Shown here one piece after another: positions 50,800-60,516 of a stretch of DNA of 64,000 nt. The position numbers and the translations under genes are program-made. The notes beneath the pieces were generated by a model that saw nothing but the letters and a program-made list of their open reading frames with translations, searched no databases and was not told the origin of the DNA. The stretch is from Burkholderia thailandensis E264 (GTDB lineage Bacteria > Pseudomonadota > Gammaproteobacteria > Burkholderiales > Burkholderiaceae). Numbering within the stretch: the first letter of the stretch is position 1; each line of letters opens with the position of its first letter. The stretch covers positions 310,001-374,000 of the forward strand of contig NC_007650.1 in NCBI RefSeq assembly GCF_000012365.1, written 5' to 3'.

Positions 50800-51304
50800 C
50801 GCGGGCGAGCCGCCTTTCGTTCGATGTCCGGATCGTTTCGGCGCTGGCCGTGAAAGCGCGCTCGGCAAGCCGCCGGAGGTTGGCGGGCGTGCATATCGCG
50901 CAGGGCCGGAGTCGAGCGACCCTGGCGGATGAATGGAACGCCAACGAAAGAACGATGCCGAGACCGCAATGGCAGGCGTGGCAGGCGTGGAGGGCGGAAG
51001 GCGTTCGGACGTTTGGGGCATGAAAGAGCGATGAGCGGCGGCATCGGATGCACGTTTTTCATGTCGCCCGGACGCCGGCCGTTCGTCGAACGCCGAGCGC
51101 CGCACGCAACGCGCATGCGTGATGCGATCACGTCGCGTTCGATCGTTTCAGCCGCGCACGACGACGCTGACGCGGCTGCTCTCGGCCCTATTCAGGTTCA
51201 CTCGCCCGAACCGAGGCGGCGCTCATCGTCGTCCGTTTCACCGGCGCTGGCGCCGCGGATCGACCGCGAGCGACGACGCGACGCGATGCGGCGAGTTCGC
51301 CTTC
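50800..51304. other. Convergent intergenic region
   Basis: About 500 bp between the stop codons of the tetR and araC-type genes. I see no gene, RNA or strong terminator; only a weak 15-bp dyad (CGTGAT...ATCACG) near 51118-51132. Confidence 0.4.
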
Positions 51305-52363
51305 TCATGAAGCTCCGGTGGGAAAGTGGCGCCGCTCGTGGAAATCGAGCGGCAGGTCGTGTTGCGTTGCCTTGCTGTTGCCCGAGCGCGGCGCGACCGC
51401 GGTATTCCGCCTGATCTCCGACGGCGCGCAGCCGAACTGGCGTTTGAACAGTTTCGCGAACGAGGAGTTGTAGCAAAACCCATAACGGTCGGCGAGCTCG
51501 GAAATCCGGATGCGGGATTCGGTCGAGTGTCTCAGGATGTAATAAATCTTTCTCAGTCGAAGAAGTTTGATGTATTCGGCGACGCCCAGATTTTCCCGCG
51601 AGAATAATCGATATAGCGCGGCGCGCGAGAGGCCGATGTCATGGCAAATGGAATCGACGCACAGTTTCGGCGATTCCAGATGGTTGTTGATATAGGTTTT
51701 GACTTTCCTCGTCAATTCGATTTCCAGGTTCGTTCGAACGGGCCCGATAGGGTCGTGGGTCGCAGACGTCGCGGCCAGCAGCATATTCAGCGTGACGTCG
51801 CCGATGGCTTTCGATTCGGAATGGGAGATGGCGCCGATGTGCTCCGCGAGACCGACGATGTACTGAGCGGCGAGCGACGCCATCAGTCCGGAAAATACGG
51901 TGCCGTGCCGCGAGGAAAGATCGATGGGGATGAAGTTGCGCGGAACGATCAGGATGGCGACGTCGCCGGACTGAACGTCGATGCACAGCGGCCGGGCCGG
52001 ATCGGCAAAGTAGAGCTGCCGCGCGCCGATGCGAACGATCCCGGTTTCGGAGGTCGACTGCCACGCATGCTCGCGGGAGGCGCAGAAAAAATAGTGGTCG
52101 CAACCGTTGCAATGGGTGCGCTGGATGGTCCGGATGGCGTCATGTGTGACGAGGCCGTTCGAGATCGTCGCCGGGTGGCGAAGCGTGCCGAGCATCAGGT
52201 TGCCGACATGCGCGCCGCTGAAAAAGCTGTCCGGCCCCGCAGGCGCGGCGCCCGTCTGACCCCGCCGGAGATCGGCCGTCGCGTCCCGATTTTGCAAGGG
52301 TTCGCGTTCTTTTCCCGAATCGAATGCTATGTTTGAAAATCGATATAGTTCTACATTCTCCAT
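51305..52363 (-). CDS. AraC-family transcription activator of the thiocarboxylate-type cluster
   Basis: A 352-residue AraC regulator with a C-terminal two-HTH domain (VDSICHDIGLSRAALYRLFS and ISELADRYGFCYNSSFAKLFKRQFGCAPSEIRR) and an N-terminal sensor of the AraC-binding-like type (NGCDHYFFCASR, with clustered Cys). The ATG at 52363 is preferred for its ggagaggg site; a GTG at 52468 would add 35 residues without one. It is the only regulator near the cluster on its right, and AraC proteins bind paired direct repeats about 21 bp apart, exactly the spacing seen at 60103-60133 and 60486-60516. AraC regulators also govern the thioquinolobactin and pyridine-dithiocarboxylate loci. Confidence 0.88.
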   Translation of the reverse strand: MENVELYRFSNIAFDSGKEREPLQNRDATADLRRGQTGAAPAGPDSFFSGAHVGNLMLGTLRHPATISNGLVTHDAIRTIQRTHCNGCDHYFFCASREHAWQSTSETGIVRIGARQLYFADPARPLCIDVQSGDVAILIVPRNFIPIDLSSRHGTVFSGLMASLAAQYIVGLAEHIGAISHSESKAIGDVTLNMLLAATSATHDPIGPVRTNLEIELTRKVKTYINNHLESPKLCVDSICHDIGLSRAALYRLFSRENLGVAEYIKLLRLRKIYYILRHSTESRIRISELADRYGFCYNSSFAKLFKRQFGCAPSEIRRNTAVAPRSGNSKATQHDLPLDFHERRHFPTGAS

Positions 52364-52715
52364 GTCCCTCTCCAAGACTGGATGTTCCGATTGAATTAAT
52401 CGTTCTATTGGATTTCTATGTTTAGATGAGGAATCGATATTCGAGGGCACATTTGTCGGCCGTAGCACGAAACCGATGCGGTTCGCCGGTTCGTGTGCAA
52501 GATCGCACGTCCACCGCGTGAGCGCGGCTTATGGGACGGACCACTGACGATGAGGTGGCGGGCGGCGCGCGCAAAAGCCCGGCGCGCGGATGCGCAGCGC
52601 GCAACGCATCGGCGCAGCAGGCCGCCGATGGGCGTCGCCGCCGCGCCGATTGCCGCGCCGCTCGCCGAAAGGGCCGTCGCGTGCGAAACGGAAGGGGGGT
52701 TGTGGCCGAGCGTGC
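52364..52715. other. Intergenic region upstream of the AraC regulator
   Basis: About 350 bp separate the exporter stop from the regulator start, on the same strand. The half next to the regulator is AT-richer (around 52380-52450) and should carry its promoter. No gene or copy of the TTTTGTCTCA element is seen. Confidence 0.45.
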
Positions 52716-54413
52716 TCAATCATGTGCGGGCACTCCCTGGGCGTCAGGCGGCGCGTCGTCCCGATCCACGAGCGCAAGCTCGGGCAGCCGTAACAGCACG
52801 ACAAGGGCGAGCGCGACGATTGCCGAGCCGACCGCGAACGTTTCGGCGATCGAACTGCGGTAGATGTCCGCCAGGCCGCCGGCCGCCTGGTGGAGCGAGC
52901 CGCTTAGATGATGCCCGGCGAGCGCCGTGCGCGCCGCGGCTTCCGTGGCCGGCAACTGACTCGCGATGATCGCGCTCGATCCGGCAATCCCGACCAGCCC
53001 GCCCAGCGAGCGAAAGAACGTCAGCATCGCGGTGCCGACGCCGCGTTGCGCGACCGGCAGCGCGTTCTGGACCGCGACCGTCATGTTCGGCATGACGAGA
53101 CCCAGTCCGATTCCGAGCATGAAGACGCAGGGCTCGATGAACCAGTAGCTGAGGCGGGCGGAGATGGACCAGGCGAGCAGCGCGAACGCCACGATGGCGG
53201 TCGACAGTCCCGCCACTTGCGTGGGCTTGTAGCGGCCGATGCGCGCCAGGATGCGGCCGCCCATCACCGACGAGATGACCGCGCCCAGCATCAGCGGCAC
53301 CATCAGCAGGCCCGACTCCGTCGCTCCCGTTCCGCTGACGAGCTGCGAGAACAGCGGCAGGAACAGCGTCGCCCCGAACAGCCCCATGAACGTCAGCGAC
53401 ATCACGATGCACGCGATGTTGAACACCGTGTTGTCGAACAGGGTCGGGGGCAGGATCGGCGCCGCCGTGCGCCGCAGGTGGGCAAGCAGCGCCGCGGTCA
53501 AGACCAGGCCGGCTCCCGCGCTGCCATAGACCTGCGGCGAGTGCCACGGCCATGCGGAGCCGCCCAGCGAGAGCACCAGCAGAAACGCCGTGACGGCCGC
53601 CGTCATCAGCAGCGATCCCAGATAATCGATTCGCTGCGCGCCGCCGGGCCGCCCGGGGCGCAGCTTGCGGACGATGTTGTACAGCGCCGCGCCGCCTACC
53701 GGGAGATTGAGCAGAAAAATCCAGTGCCACGACAATGCATCGGTGATCACGCCGCCGAGCAGCGGGCCCATCACGCTCGTCGCGGCGAAAACCGCAGCGA
53801 TGCCGCCTTGCTTGTGCCCGCGCTGCGCGGGCGGAATCAGATCGGCGATGATCGCCTGGCTCAATGGCAGGAACGCCCCCGCGCCCAGGCCCTGCACCAC
53901 GCGCGCCGCGATCAGCTCCGTCAGGCTTCGCGATAGGCCGCACAGCAGCGAGCCGACGAGGAACACCGCCACCGCGATGAGGATCATCCGCTTGCGGCCG
54001 AACTGGTCGCTGAGCTTCCCGTAAAGCGGCATCGACGTGGTGGAGGACAGCACGTAGGCGGTCACGATCCACGAGCTCTTGGCGATGTCGCCGAGATCGG
54101 ACATGATGCGCGGCAGCGCGGTGGCCACGATGCTCTGATCGAGCGTGCCGAGGCCGATGACTACCATCAGTGCCCAATAGATCGTGCGGACTTCGCGCGC
54201 GCTCGGCGGCGCGTGAACCGGTTGCCGATCGCCGGCGGCCGGTTTCGACGCGCAAGCGGATGCCGGATCGGCCGGCGCATCGGGTATCCGGCGTAACGCG
54301 TGCCGTGCCGGCGGACGAGCGGATTCTTTCGAGAGCGGGGCGTCGTCGATGTGGGCGGCCGACGCGTTGGCGAGCGTGCCGGATCGCGCCGACTTCCTGA
54401 GTGGTTTCCCCAT
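52716..54413 (-). CDS. MFS multidrug-type exporter (DHA2, 14-helix family)
   Basis: A 565-residue EmrB/QacA-type drug:proton antiporter. Family signatures are LGTLDQSIVATALPRIMSDLG in the first helix, YGKLSDQFGRKRMILIA in loop 2-3, RVVQGLGAGAFLPLSQAI in helix 4 and GPLLGGVITDALSWHWIF in helix 5 (motif C). About 80 polar residues precede the first helix. The ATG at 54413 follows gggagcgc; one at 54425 is also possible. Its place in the cluster suggests export of, or self-resistance to, the product. Confidence 0.92.
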   Translation of the reverse strand: MGKPLRKSARSGTLANASAAHIDDAPLSKESARPPARHALRRIPDAPADPASACASKPAAGDRQPVHAPPSAREVRTIYWALMVVIGLGTLDQSIVATALPRIMSDLGDIAKSSWIVTAYVLSSTTSMPLYGKLSDQFGRKRMILIAVAVFLVGSLLCGLSRSLTELIAARVVQGLGAGAFLPLSQAIIADLIPPAQRGHKQGGIAAVFAATSVMGPLLGGVITDALSWHWIFLLNLPVGGAALYNIVRKLRPGRPGGAQRIDYLGSLLMTAAVTAFLLVLSLGGSAWPWHSPQVYGSAGAGLVLTAALLAHLRRTAAPILPPTLFDNTVFNIACIVMSLTFMGLFGATLFLPLFSQLVSGTGATESGLLMVPLMLGAVISSVMGGRILARIGRYKPTQVAGLSTAIVAFALLAWSISARLSYWFIEPCVFMLGIGLGLVMPNMTVAVQNALPVAQRGVGTAMLTFFRSLGGLVGIAGSSAIIASQLPATEAAARTALAGHHLSGSLHQAAGGLADIYRSSIAETFAVGSAIVALALVVLLRLPELALVDRDDAPPDAQGVPAHD

Positions 54414-54458
54414 TTGCGCTCCCATGGTTCATCGAGACGACATGTCAGAGCGCCGCGC

Positions 54459-55592
54459 TCAATAGATCGGCATCGCGGGATCGACGCACGCCGCCCAGGC
54501 GCGGATGCCGCCCGACAGGCTTCGCACGCTCCCGAATCCGGCCTGGCGCAGGAGCGCGGCGGCCATGCTGCTGCGCTTGCCCGCAAGGCAATAGACGATG
54601 ATGTCCGCGTCGCGATCGACCTCGTGCAGCCGCTCGCTCAGAACACTCATCGGGATGTGCTTGGCGCCCTCGATCCGGCAGATTTCCCACTCGTTCGGAT
54701 CGCGCACGTCGAGCAGCGTCAATTTGATCGACGGATCGCTCAGCATCGATTGCAATGCCGCCGCCCCGATTTCCGCGGTCTCGGGAAGCGGCATCGCGCA
54801 AGCGGGCTGAGCGGCCTGCTCGCGCACCAGGTCGCGAATGACGGGGCGGGCGCCGCAGATCGGGCAATCCGGGTCCTTGGAGAGCCGCAGTTCGTGCGTG
54901 CGCATGCTCAGCGCGTCGAACGTCAGCAGTCTTCCGATGAGCGGCGTTCCGATGCCCAGGATCAGCTTGATGACCTCCGTTGCCTGAACGACGCCGAGCA
55001 GGCCGGGCAGTACGCCGAGCACCCCGCCCTCGGCGCAGTTGGGGACTTCGCCGGGGAGGGGCGCCTCGGCGAACAGGCATCGATAGCAAGGGCCGTGCTT
55101 CGCGTGGAACACCGTCGCCTGCCCGTCGAACCGGAAGATGCTCGCATGGACGTTCGGCTTGTCGAGCAGGACGCAGGCGTCGTTGATCAGGTAGCGCGTG
55201 GGGAAGTTGTCGCTGCCGTCGGCGATGATGTCGTAGCCCGCGCAGATGTCCAGCGCGTTGTCGGGCGTCAGCATCGCGTCGTGAACGACGATCTCGATTT
55301 CAGGGTTCTGCGCGCTCAGCTTCTCCTTCGCCGATATCACTTTTCTGCGGCCGACGTCGCTCGTGTGATGGAGGATCTGCCGCTGCAGGTTGCTGACGTC
55401 TACGACGTCGCTGTCGACAAGACCGAGACGTCCGACGCCCGCCGCCGCCAGATAAGTGGCGAGCGGCGATCCCAGGCCGCCCGTGCCGACGCACAGTACG
55501 CTGGCCGCCTTCAAGCGGCGCTGCCCATCCATTCCTATCTCGGGCATGATGAGGTGCCTGCTGTAGCGTTTGATCTCGTTATTCGACAGCAT
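54459..55592 (-). CDS. MoeZ-like E1 adenylyltransferase with C-terminal rhodanese domain
   Basis: This 377-residue protein should adenylate the C-terminal Gly of the cluster's ThiS-like carrier and load it with sulfur as a thiocarboxylate. The E1/ThiF domain has the ATP loop VGTGGLGSPLATYL, DSDVVDVSNLQRQ and a structural zinc site CYRC plus CPIC. A rhodanese domain follows from about residue 270, ending with the active-site Cys in VYCLAGKRSS. The fused form is that of MoeZ and of QbsC/PdtF in thioquinolobactin and dithiocarboxylate loci. The start ATG lies just before LSNNEIKRYSRHLIMPEIG, the usual beginning of the family. Confidence 0.92.
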   Translation of the reverse strand: MLSNNEIKRYSRHLIMPEIGMDGQRRLKAASVLCVGTGGLGSPLATYLAAAGVGRLGLVDSDVVDVSNLQRQILHHTSDVGRRKVISAKEKLSAQNPEIEIVVHDAMLTPDNALDICAGYDIIADGSDNFPTRYLINDACVLLDKPNVHASIFRFDGQATVFHAKHGPCYRCLFAEAPLPGEVPNCAEGGVLGVLPGLLGVVQATEVIKLILGIGTPLIGRLLTFDALSMRTHELRLSKDPDCPICGARPVIRDLVREQAAQPACAMPLPETAEIGAAALQSMLSDPSIKLTLLDVRDPNEWEICRIEGAKHIPMSVLSERLHEVDRDADIIVYCLAGKRSSMAAALLRQAGFGSVRSLSGGIRAWAACVDPAMPIY

Positions 55593-55713
55593 AAGATACT
55601 CCGTCTCGTCAGCAATGTTTAGCGTCGAGCCCGCTCCGCGCGCCGGGACGTCCGGCGCGACGGGCGGTACCGGTTCGCCGCCCCGCGAGGCCGTGGCGAC
55701 GGAATCGCGCGGG

Positions 55714-56715
55714 TCAGCCCGACTGCAACGACCTTGGCTTCGGCGCGGCCGCGCGCGCACGGTTCGCTGCGACCATGCGGAAGAAGTGCCAGATTTCGAG
55801 CGGCGCGTCGACCGCGGTGCTGGTTCTGCCGAACAGGCGCGGGAATGTGTAGCGCGGCTGGGGAATCGTGTGTCCGCCGCCGTGAATCGTGATCAGTACG
55901 TTCTCGTCGCCCCACGCATCTCGCATCGCACGGGTCTGGCGATCCCGGGGAAACAGGTCGCCCGCTTCGTCGCGACGGTGCTGCGCATTCGGGCGGGCGA
56001 ACGAGCGCGCGGTTTCCTCGGCGGACAGTACCGGGCCGAGCGCACGCAGGCCGTACGGAGAGAGTTCGCCGCCTCGATACGGATTGATCGGGTCCGCCGT
56101 GCCGCTGATCGTCATCATCGGCACCGCCACGCGCCTGCCCGCGTGTCTGCAATCGGCCGGCGCGGGCCGATTGGCCGAAATCGCGGCAAAGCCGGCAAGC
56201 TCGTTCGCCATCTCGAGTGCGAGGCGGAAGCACATGTGCCCGCCGTTCGAAAATCCGACGACGAAGACGCGAGATCGATCGATTCCATAAACGGATGCAA
56301 ACCATGCGATTATTTCCCGCGTGAAGCCGATGTCGTCGACGTTGCGCCGCGTCGCCGCGTTCCTGCGCCCTTTCTGGCAGGTATTCCAGTTGCCGCCGAC
56401 GCCGCGCGGATAGGCGAGCGCAAAGCCGTTCGCGTCGGCCAGCGCGTCGAATTCGAACGCCGTGTATTTCCGGATCTGTTCCGGCGTACCGGAGCCGCCA
56501 TGGAAGACGATGACGAGCGGCGCATTCGGCGGCAGGGACGGCGGCGTGACATGCAGGAACGTACGGACCGTGTCGCCCACGCACAGCGATTCGACGCGCG
56601 GCGGCGGCGCCGGCTGTCGGTCCGGCGAACGCATCCGGCCTCTGCAAAGGGCGAATGCGCAGACGCTTGCGAGCAAGCTCGCAAGCGTACCCAAGGCGGC
56701 GGTGGTCGGGTGCAT
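55714..56715 (-). CDS. Exported LpqC/PHB-depolymerase-like esterase
   Basis: A 333-residue serine hydrolase of the LpqC (feruloyl esterase/PHB depolymerase-like) family. The oxyanion segment LVIVFHGGSGTPEQIRKY, nucleophile GFSNGG, acid in ISGTADPINPY and His in IHGGGHTIPQP form a complete active site. The N-terminus LGTLASLLASVCAFALC looks like a signal peptide, so it probably acts in the periplasm or outside. The start ATG is the one just before that segment. It is cotranscribed with the peroxiredoxin-like gene 23 bp upstream. Confidence 0.87.
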   Translation of the reverse strand: MHPTTAALGTLASLLASVCAFALCRGRMRSPDRQPAPPPRVESLCVGDTVRTFLHVTPPSLPPNAPLVIVFHGGSGTPEQIRKYTAFEFDALADANGFALAYPRGVGGNWNTCQKGRRNAATRRNVDDIGFTREIIAWFASVYGIDRSRVFVVGFSNGGHMCFRLALEMANELAGFAAISANRPAPADCRHAGRRVAVPMMTISGTADPINPYRGGELSPYGLRALGPVLSAEETARSFARPNAQHRRDEAGDLFPRDRQTRAMRDAWGDENVLITIHGGGHTIPQPRYTFPRLFGRTSTAVDAPLEIWHFFRMVAANRARAAAPKPRSLQSG

Positions 56716-56738
56716 TTCGATGGACGATCGTGGTCGGT

Positions 56739-57554
56739 TCAGTCGTTGTGCTGCGCAATCCGCTCCGCCTCGGTGAGCTCGTGCGCGAGCGCGAGCCATC
56801 GTGTCGACGAGAGGAACGTCTGCCTGGTTTTCGTCGGATTGAGTCGCCGCACGTCCGCGGCCACGAGATTCCCGTTCCGGTCGAACAGGAAGCCGCTCTC
56901 GTGCGGCAGCAGCATGCCCCACACGCGATGCGACAGCGGCGGGGCGATGCGAACGCCCATCGCTTGAAACAGGTCGCCGTTGGGGTCCGCGGCGAATGTG
57001 AGCGAGATGCCCTTTGCGCGCCACCAGTCGTCGTGGCGGCGCGCGCTGACGGCCAGAACGGCAACCCCGAGGGTTTCCAGGCGATGCGCCACCGTCGAGA
57101 GATCGGCGAGATGAAGCCTGGAGTAGGGGCACCAACTGCCTCGATACAGGATCAGCAGCAGCGGCCGGCCGTTCGCGAATCGCGCGAGATCGATCGGATG
57201 ATGGCCGAGGCGCGCCCATCCGTTCCCGGAGCGCGGAGCAGAAGCCGCCCCGGTTTCGCCGCCGGCGGGCTCGGCGATGTCGTGCCGGCGCTGGACGGAC
57301 GCGGGAAGTTCCAGGTCGCGTTTCAGCACATCGTCCGGTGTCTCGGTGAGCGGATACAGCGATCGCTTCATGAAGGCGTCCACCGAGAACGCCCAATCCA
57401 TCCGGCTGCCCATGCGGTAGCGCGGCCAGAGCAACGGAATGAGCAGAAAGCGGATGCCGACCCACGCACCGGCAAGCGGCGTGCGCAGCGCGGCGACGTA
57501 CGGGGAGTGGCGGCGAATGCGCGGTTCGTTGGATGTTGTCACGATCATGGGCAC
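56739..57554 (-). CDS. Peroxiredoxin/thioredoxin-fold redox protein (AhpC-TSA type)
   Basis: A 271-residue protein with a thioredoxin-fold AhpC/TSA domain from about residue 105: LLLILYRGSWCPYSRLHLADL, then VLAVSARRHDDWWRAKGISL and FAADPNGDLFQAMGV. The family more often has WCPYC; here the second Cys is Ser, so it must work as a one-Cys type or with an external partner. The N-terminal 100 residues include a hydrophobic segment, AWVGIRFLLIPLLW, that could anchor it in the membrane. A start at codon 3 is equally possible. Confidence 0.82.
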   Translation of the reverse strand: MPMIVTTSNEPRIRRHSPYVAALRTPLAGAWVGIRFLLIPLLWPRYRMGSRMDWAFSVDAFMKRSLYPLTETPDDVLKRDLELPASVQRRHDIAEPAGGETGAASAPRSGNGWARLGHHPIDLARFANGRPLLLILYRGSWCPYSRLHLADLSTVAHRLETLGVAVLAVSARRHDDWWRAKGISLTFAADPNGDLFQAMGVRIAPPLSHRVWGMLLPHESGFLFDRNGNLVAADVRRLNPTKTRQTFLSSTRWLALAHELTEAERIAQHND

Positions 57555-57698
57555 GGAGTGTCGGCGCTGAGTCCGATCGTCAGGCGGCGTTTCCCGACCG
57601 CGCGGCCGCGTTGCGCGCGAATCCGCTGGGCGGCCGACGCGATTCGCTCGCGATCTGCCGACCGGCCGGACGGATTGCCGGCGTGCGAAGGCCGGCGT

Positions 57699-59171
57699 TC
57701 AGGCCACCTTGTTGCAGACCGCCGCGGTGAACGAACCGATGCGCTCGTGCAGGTATACCGAGATGATTTCCTCGTGCAGCGCTTCCCCGTTCAATGTGGG
57801 CAGGAACGCATTGCCGTTGTCGGTCGACCGGATCAGGCCCTTGGTGAGGAGTTCCGAAAAGACCGTCTTGAAAGGCTCGTCCTCGGCGAGATCCACGCCG
57901 TACTCGCGCTTGAAGCGGTCGATCTCGATCGGCTGACGGGATTTGTACGCGAAACCGAGCGCGGTGCCGACGGCCTGATTGCCGGTAAGCAGACGCCCGA
58001 AGGCGAGCGGCGGCGTGTCGCTCGATTCCATATGGTGGAGGTAGCCGCTGATGTCGGAGCCGTTGTGCGTCTGGATCACGCTCTGGTTGGCGCCCGCGAG
58101 CCAGCCGTATGCGCCGGGGCCGAATGCCAGCATGGTATCGAAGCGCTGCCATTTGTTGCGGGACACGCGGGGAATGTTGCCGTCGCGATACGTGCCGGGC
58201 AGGCTCCACCAGCCGCACGGGCTCGGCTGATAGCCGTTTCGCACGAGATGCTCGACCGCGCGCTCGCGCATCTCGTAAGTCGCACCCAGCGTCGGAAAGA
58301 GGCCTTGCTCGACGAGCCGGTTGCGAACCTTCGGCACGTTCCACACGGCCCGGTTGCCGATTCCCATTGACTGCCGGTCCGCGTTGCGCAGCCGATAGAT
58401 CGTGATGGTCGGGACCCTGAGTTCGACGAGCGTGCGCAGATCCTCCGAGACCGTTTCGGGCGTCTGATGCGGAAGGCCGAACATCATGTCGACGTTGAAC
58501 GGGAAGCCGGTGCTGCGCAGGTTGAGGATCGCCTGGCGCGACATGTCCGGCGTATGGCCGCGATTGGTGAACTGGTTCACCTCCGGCGTGAAGGATTGCA
58601 CGCCGACGCTGAAGCGGTTGAATCCGATATCGCTGAGCGCTCGGACTTTGTCGATGTCGCAGAAATTGTCCGGATTGCCCTCGATGTTCAGCTCGCATTC
58701 CGGCGTCACGTGGAACGTCGAGCGGACGTGATCGAGAATGCGCAACAGATGCGCCGGAGTGAGGACAGCGGCCGTGCCGCCGCCGATATAGAAGGATTCG
58801 ATCAGCGCGCCGGTGATCCACGGAACCTGCTGGGCGTACAGCGTGGATTCCTTGATCAACGCATCCGTCCACCGATCGAGCTGGGCGTCGCGCGATGTCG
58901 GCGAGGCAAGCTGCTTGACGTAGTTGCAGAAGTGACAGATGTATTCGCACAGCGGAAAGTGATAGTACAGATGCGCGGGCTTGCCCCGCCCGGGATGTCG
59001 CTTGTAGCGCTCGAACAGCGCATCGGGCTCGAGGCGCTCGCCGTAGTTCGCGGTGACGTTGATGTTGTAGTCGTCCCGTTCGATCTGCAGCTCCGGGTGA
59101 CGGTCGAGAAGCGCGCCCAGATTGGGCTCGTATTCGATCGTCTCCGGAAAGTCACACGCTCTGACGTTCAT
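57699..59171 (-). CDS. HemN-like radical SAM enzyme
   Basis: A 490-residue radical SAM protein. The iron-sulfur motif CEYICHFC (Cys75, Cys79, Cys82, CX3CX2C) is followed by FYIGGGT, NIEGNPDNF, FNRFSVGVQSF and MMFGLPHQTPE, all as in HemN/HemW relatives, plus a HemN C-terminal domain. Housekeeping HemN acts in haem synthesis, but relatives in biosynthetic clusters act as methyltransferases, cyclopropanases or C-C bond formers. Context favours a tailoring role here. It ends 145 bp before the peroxiredoxin-like gene and starts 105 bp after the PrxQ-like gene. Confidence 0.9.
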   Translation of the reverse strand: MNVRACDFPETIEYEPNLGALLDRHPELQIERDDYNINVTANYGERLEPDALFERYKRHPGRGKPAHLYYHFPLCEYICHFCNYVKQLASPTSRDAQLDRWTDALIKESTLYAQQVPWITGALIESFYIGGGTAAVLTPAHLLRILDHVRSTFHVTPECELNIEGNPDNFCDIDKVRALSDIGFNRFSVGVQSFTPEVNQFTNRGHTPDMSRQAILNLRSTGFPFNVDMMFGLPHQTPETVSEDLRTLVELRVPTITIYRLRNADRQSMGIGNRAVWNVPKVRNRLVEQGLFPTLGATYEMRERAVEHLVRNGYQPSPCGWWSLPGTYRDGNIPRVSRNKWQRFDTMLAFGPGAYGWLAGANQSVIQTHNGSDISGYLHHMESSDTPPLAFGRLLTGNQAVGTALGFAYKSRQPIEIDRFKREYGVDLAEDEPFKTVFSELLTKGLIRSTDNGNAFLPTLNGEALHEEIISVYLHERIGSFTAAVCNKVA

Positions 59172-59276
59172 TGGGGCCTCTCAGTTGATTGTTGTCGCAC
59201 GACGACTGTGTGATGGAACGGGGCGTCGCCCCGCACGGTCCGGACCGACGGCGGGGAGCGTCGCTCGGCGGCTTCT

Positions 59277-59948
59277 TCAGCGCGCATTCGTGTTGTCCGC
59301 CGACAAGCGACGAACCCACGCGAGCGCCTGCTCCACATGCTCGACCGCGCTCGCGCCCGCGATCGTGGCGGCCACCTTGCCGTGCGGGGCGATGACGAAA
59401 GTCGTGCGCGGCACGCGGTCATGGTCGTTGGGCTCGCCGCGCGTGTCGGTTTTGCCGTGCGGGGCGGGCTCGACGGCCAGGCCGAAAGCGCGGGCCACCC
59501 GGCCTTGCGCATCCGAGGCGACAGGAAACCTGCCGCCGCAGTACTGGGGATCGGCCGAGAACGCTTGCAGTCGTTCGATGCTGTCGAGGGACACGCCGAC
59601 GACCGAGGCGCCCGCGGCGGCGAACTGGTCGATGTCGCGGGCGAACGCGTGCGCCTGGGCGTTACATCCGCTCGTGAAGGCGGATGGGTAGAAATAGACC
59701 ACCACGGCGCCTTTGTGCAGCGCGTCCTTCAGCGCGTAGTCCAGCGGGCGGCCCGCCCGGGAGGCGGGCAGGGAGAAGTCGGGAGCGGCGTCTCCCGCTT
59801 GCAGGACGGCCTGCGCCTGCGGGAGATCCTGTGCGTGGGGAGCGATATCGCGAGATCTCGCCAAAGTGGGTTGATGGCTCTGCATATTTAATGATCCGGA
59901 ATATTTGCTTGCGTCGAACATGGCCCGCAGAGTGCCGAGCGGGAACAT
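59277..59948 (-). CDS. PrxQ/BCP-like peroxiredoxin, first gene of the leftward arm
   Basis: A 223-residue peroxiredoxin; the domain starts LQAGDAAPDFSLPAS and the peroxidatic Cys lies in VVVYFYPSAFTSGC. It should reduce peroxides and may shield oxygen-sensitive steps or sulfur intermediates. The ATG at 59948 follows gggga at close spacing. A later ATG at 59885 (MQSHQPTLARS) would also give a complete domain. It is about 155 bp from the left pair of TTTTGTCTCA elements. Confidence 0.88.
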   Translation of the reverse strand: MFPLGTLRAMFDASKYSGSLNMQSHQPTLARSRDIAPHAQDLPQAQAVLQAGDAAPDFSLPASRAGRPLDYALKDALHKGAVVVYFYPSAFTSGCNAQAHAFARDIDQFAAAGASVVGVSLDSIERLQAFSADPQYCGGRFPVASDAQGRVARAFGLAVEPAPHGKTDTRGEPNDHDRVPRTTFVIAPHGKVAATIAGASAVEHVEQALAWVRRLSADNTNAR

Positions 59949-60102
59949 GTATTCCCCGTGCGGTGCGCGAGCCGCGGCGTGAGTTTTTTTGAATCGCCTA
60001 ATTGGTTTTATGAGTTGAATCAACCCTATTTATTGGGGGTTTCTTTCGTCGATTTATTCCTGATGGATAGACTAAGTAAAGTCGTCGTTACGTGTTAGCT
60101 CG

Positions 60103-60133
60103 TTTTGTCTCAGAAAGATGCGGTTTTGTCTCA
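60103..60133 (-). promoter_or_regulatory. Left activator site pair (two TTTTGTCTCA, 21 bp apart)
   Basis: TTTTGTCTCA occurs at 60103-60112 and 60124-60133, exactly two helical turns apart, facing the leftward peroxiredoxin gene. It is the layout of an AraC-family binding site. Confidence 0.75.
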
Positions 60134-60485
60134 CTCGGCAATCCGCCGATCGTCAGCGAAATTGGAGCGAAATCGCGTTGATTGAATTCGACGTGCGGTA
60201 CGTACGACGGCGCCGACGCATCAAGGCGACGCCGTATTTCCGATCGCGGGCGGCTCGACGTGATGCGGCGCCGCCGCGCCGGCACGCGCCGCTCGGACGA
60301 GGAAAATAATCTCGCGAACCACTGATAGACGGTACGGCATGGAATCGGGCGCGCTGATGAAGCGGGGTCGAAAGTGAAATGAAAAATTGATCGCGTGCAA
60401 GCGGTTTAATGAATCGATTGCGATCGCCATCTTTTCGGGCGGATTGCCGAAGCCGGTTTTGTCCAAAGATCATGCAATGCCGGCG

Positions 60486-60516
60486 TGAGACAAATTGGCA
60501 TCTTTCTGAGACAAAA
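60486..60516 (+). promoter_or_regulatory. Right activator site pair (inverted copies, 21 bp apart)
   Basis: TGAGACAAA at 60486-60494 and TGAGACAAAA at 60507-60516 repeat the left pair in mirror image, with the same 21-bp spacing. The inner copy would overlap the -35 region of a promoter with its -10 near 60539-60549. Confidence 0.75.

Noticed and set aside
51118..51132. 15-bp dyad CGTGAT...ATCACG as an operator
   Set aside because: It lies in a convergent gap with no promoter to control; six-base arms are weak evidence at this GC content.
57699..59171. Housekeeping oxygen-independent coproporphyrinogen oxidase HemN
   Set aside because: The sequence is HemN-like, but it sits inside a co-regulated biosynthetic arm with no haem genes; a tailoring role is more likely.
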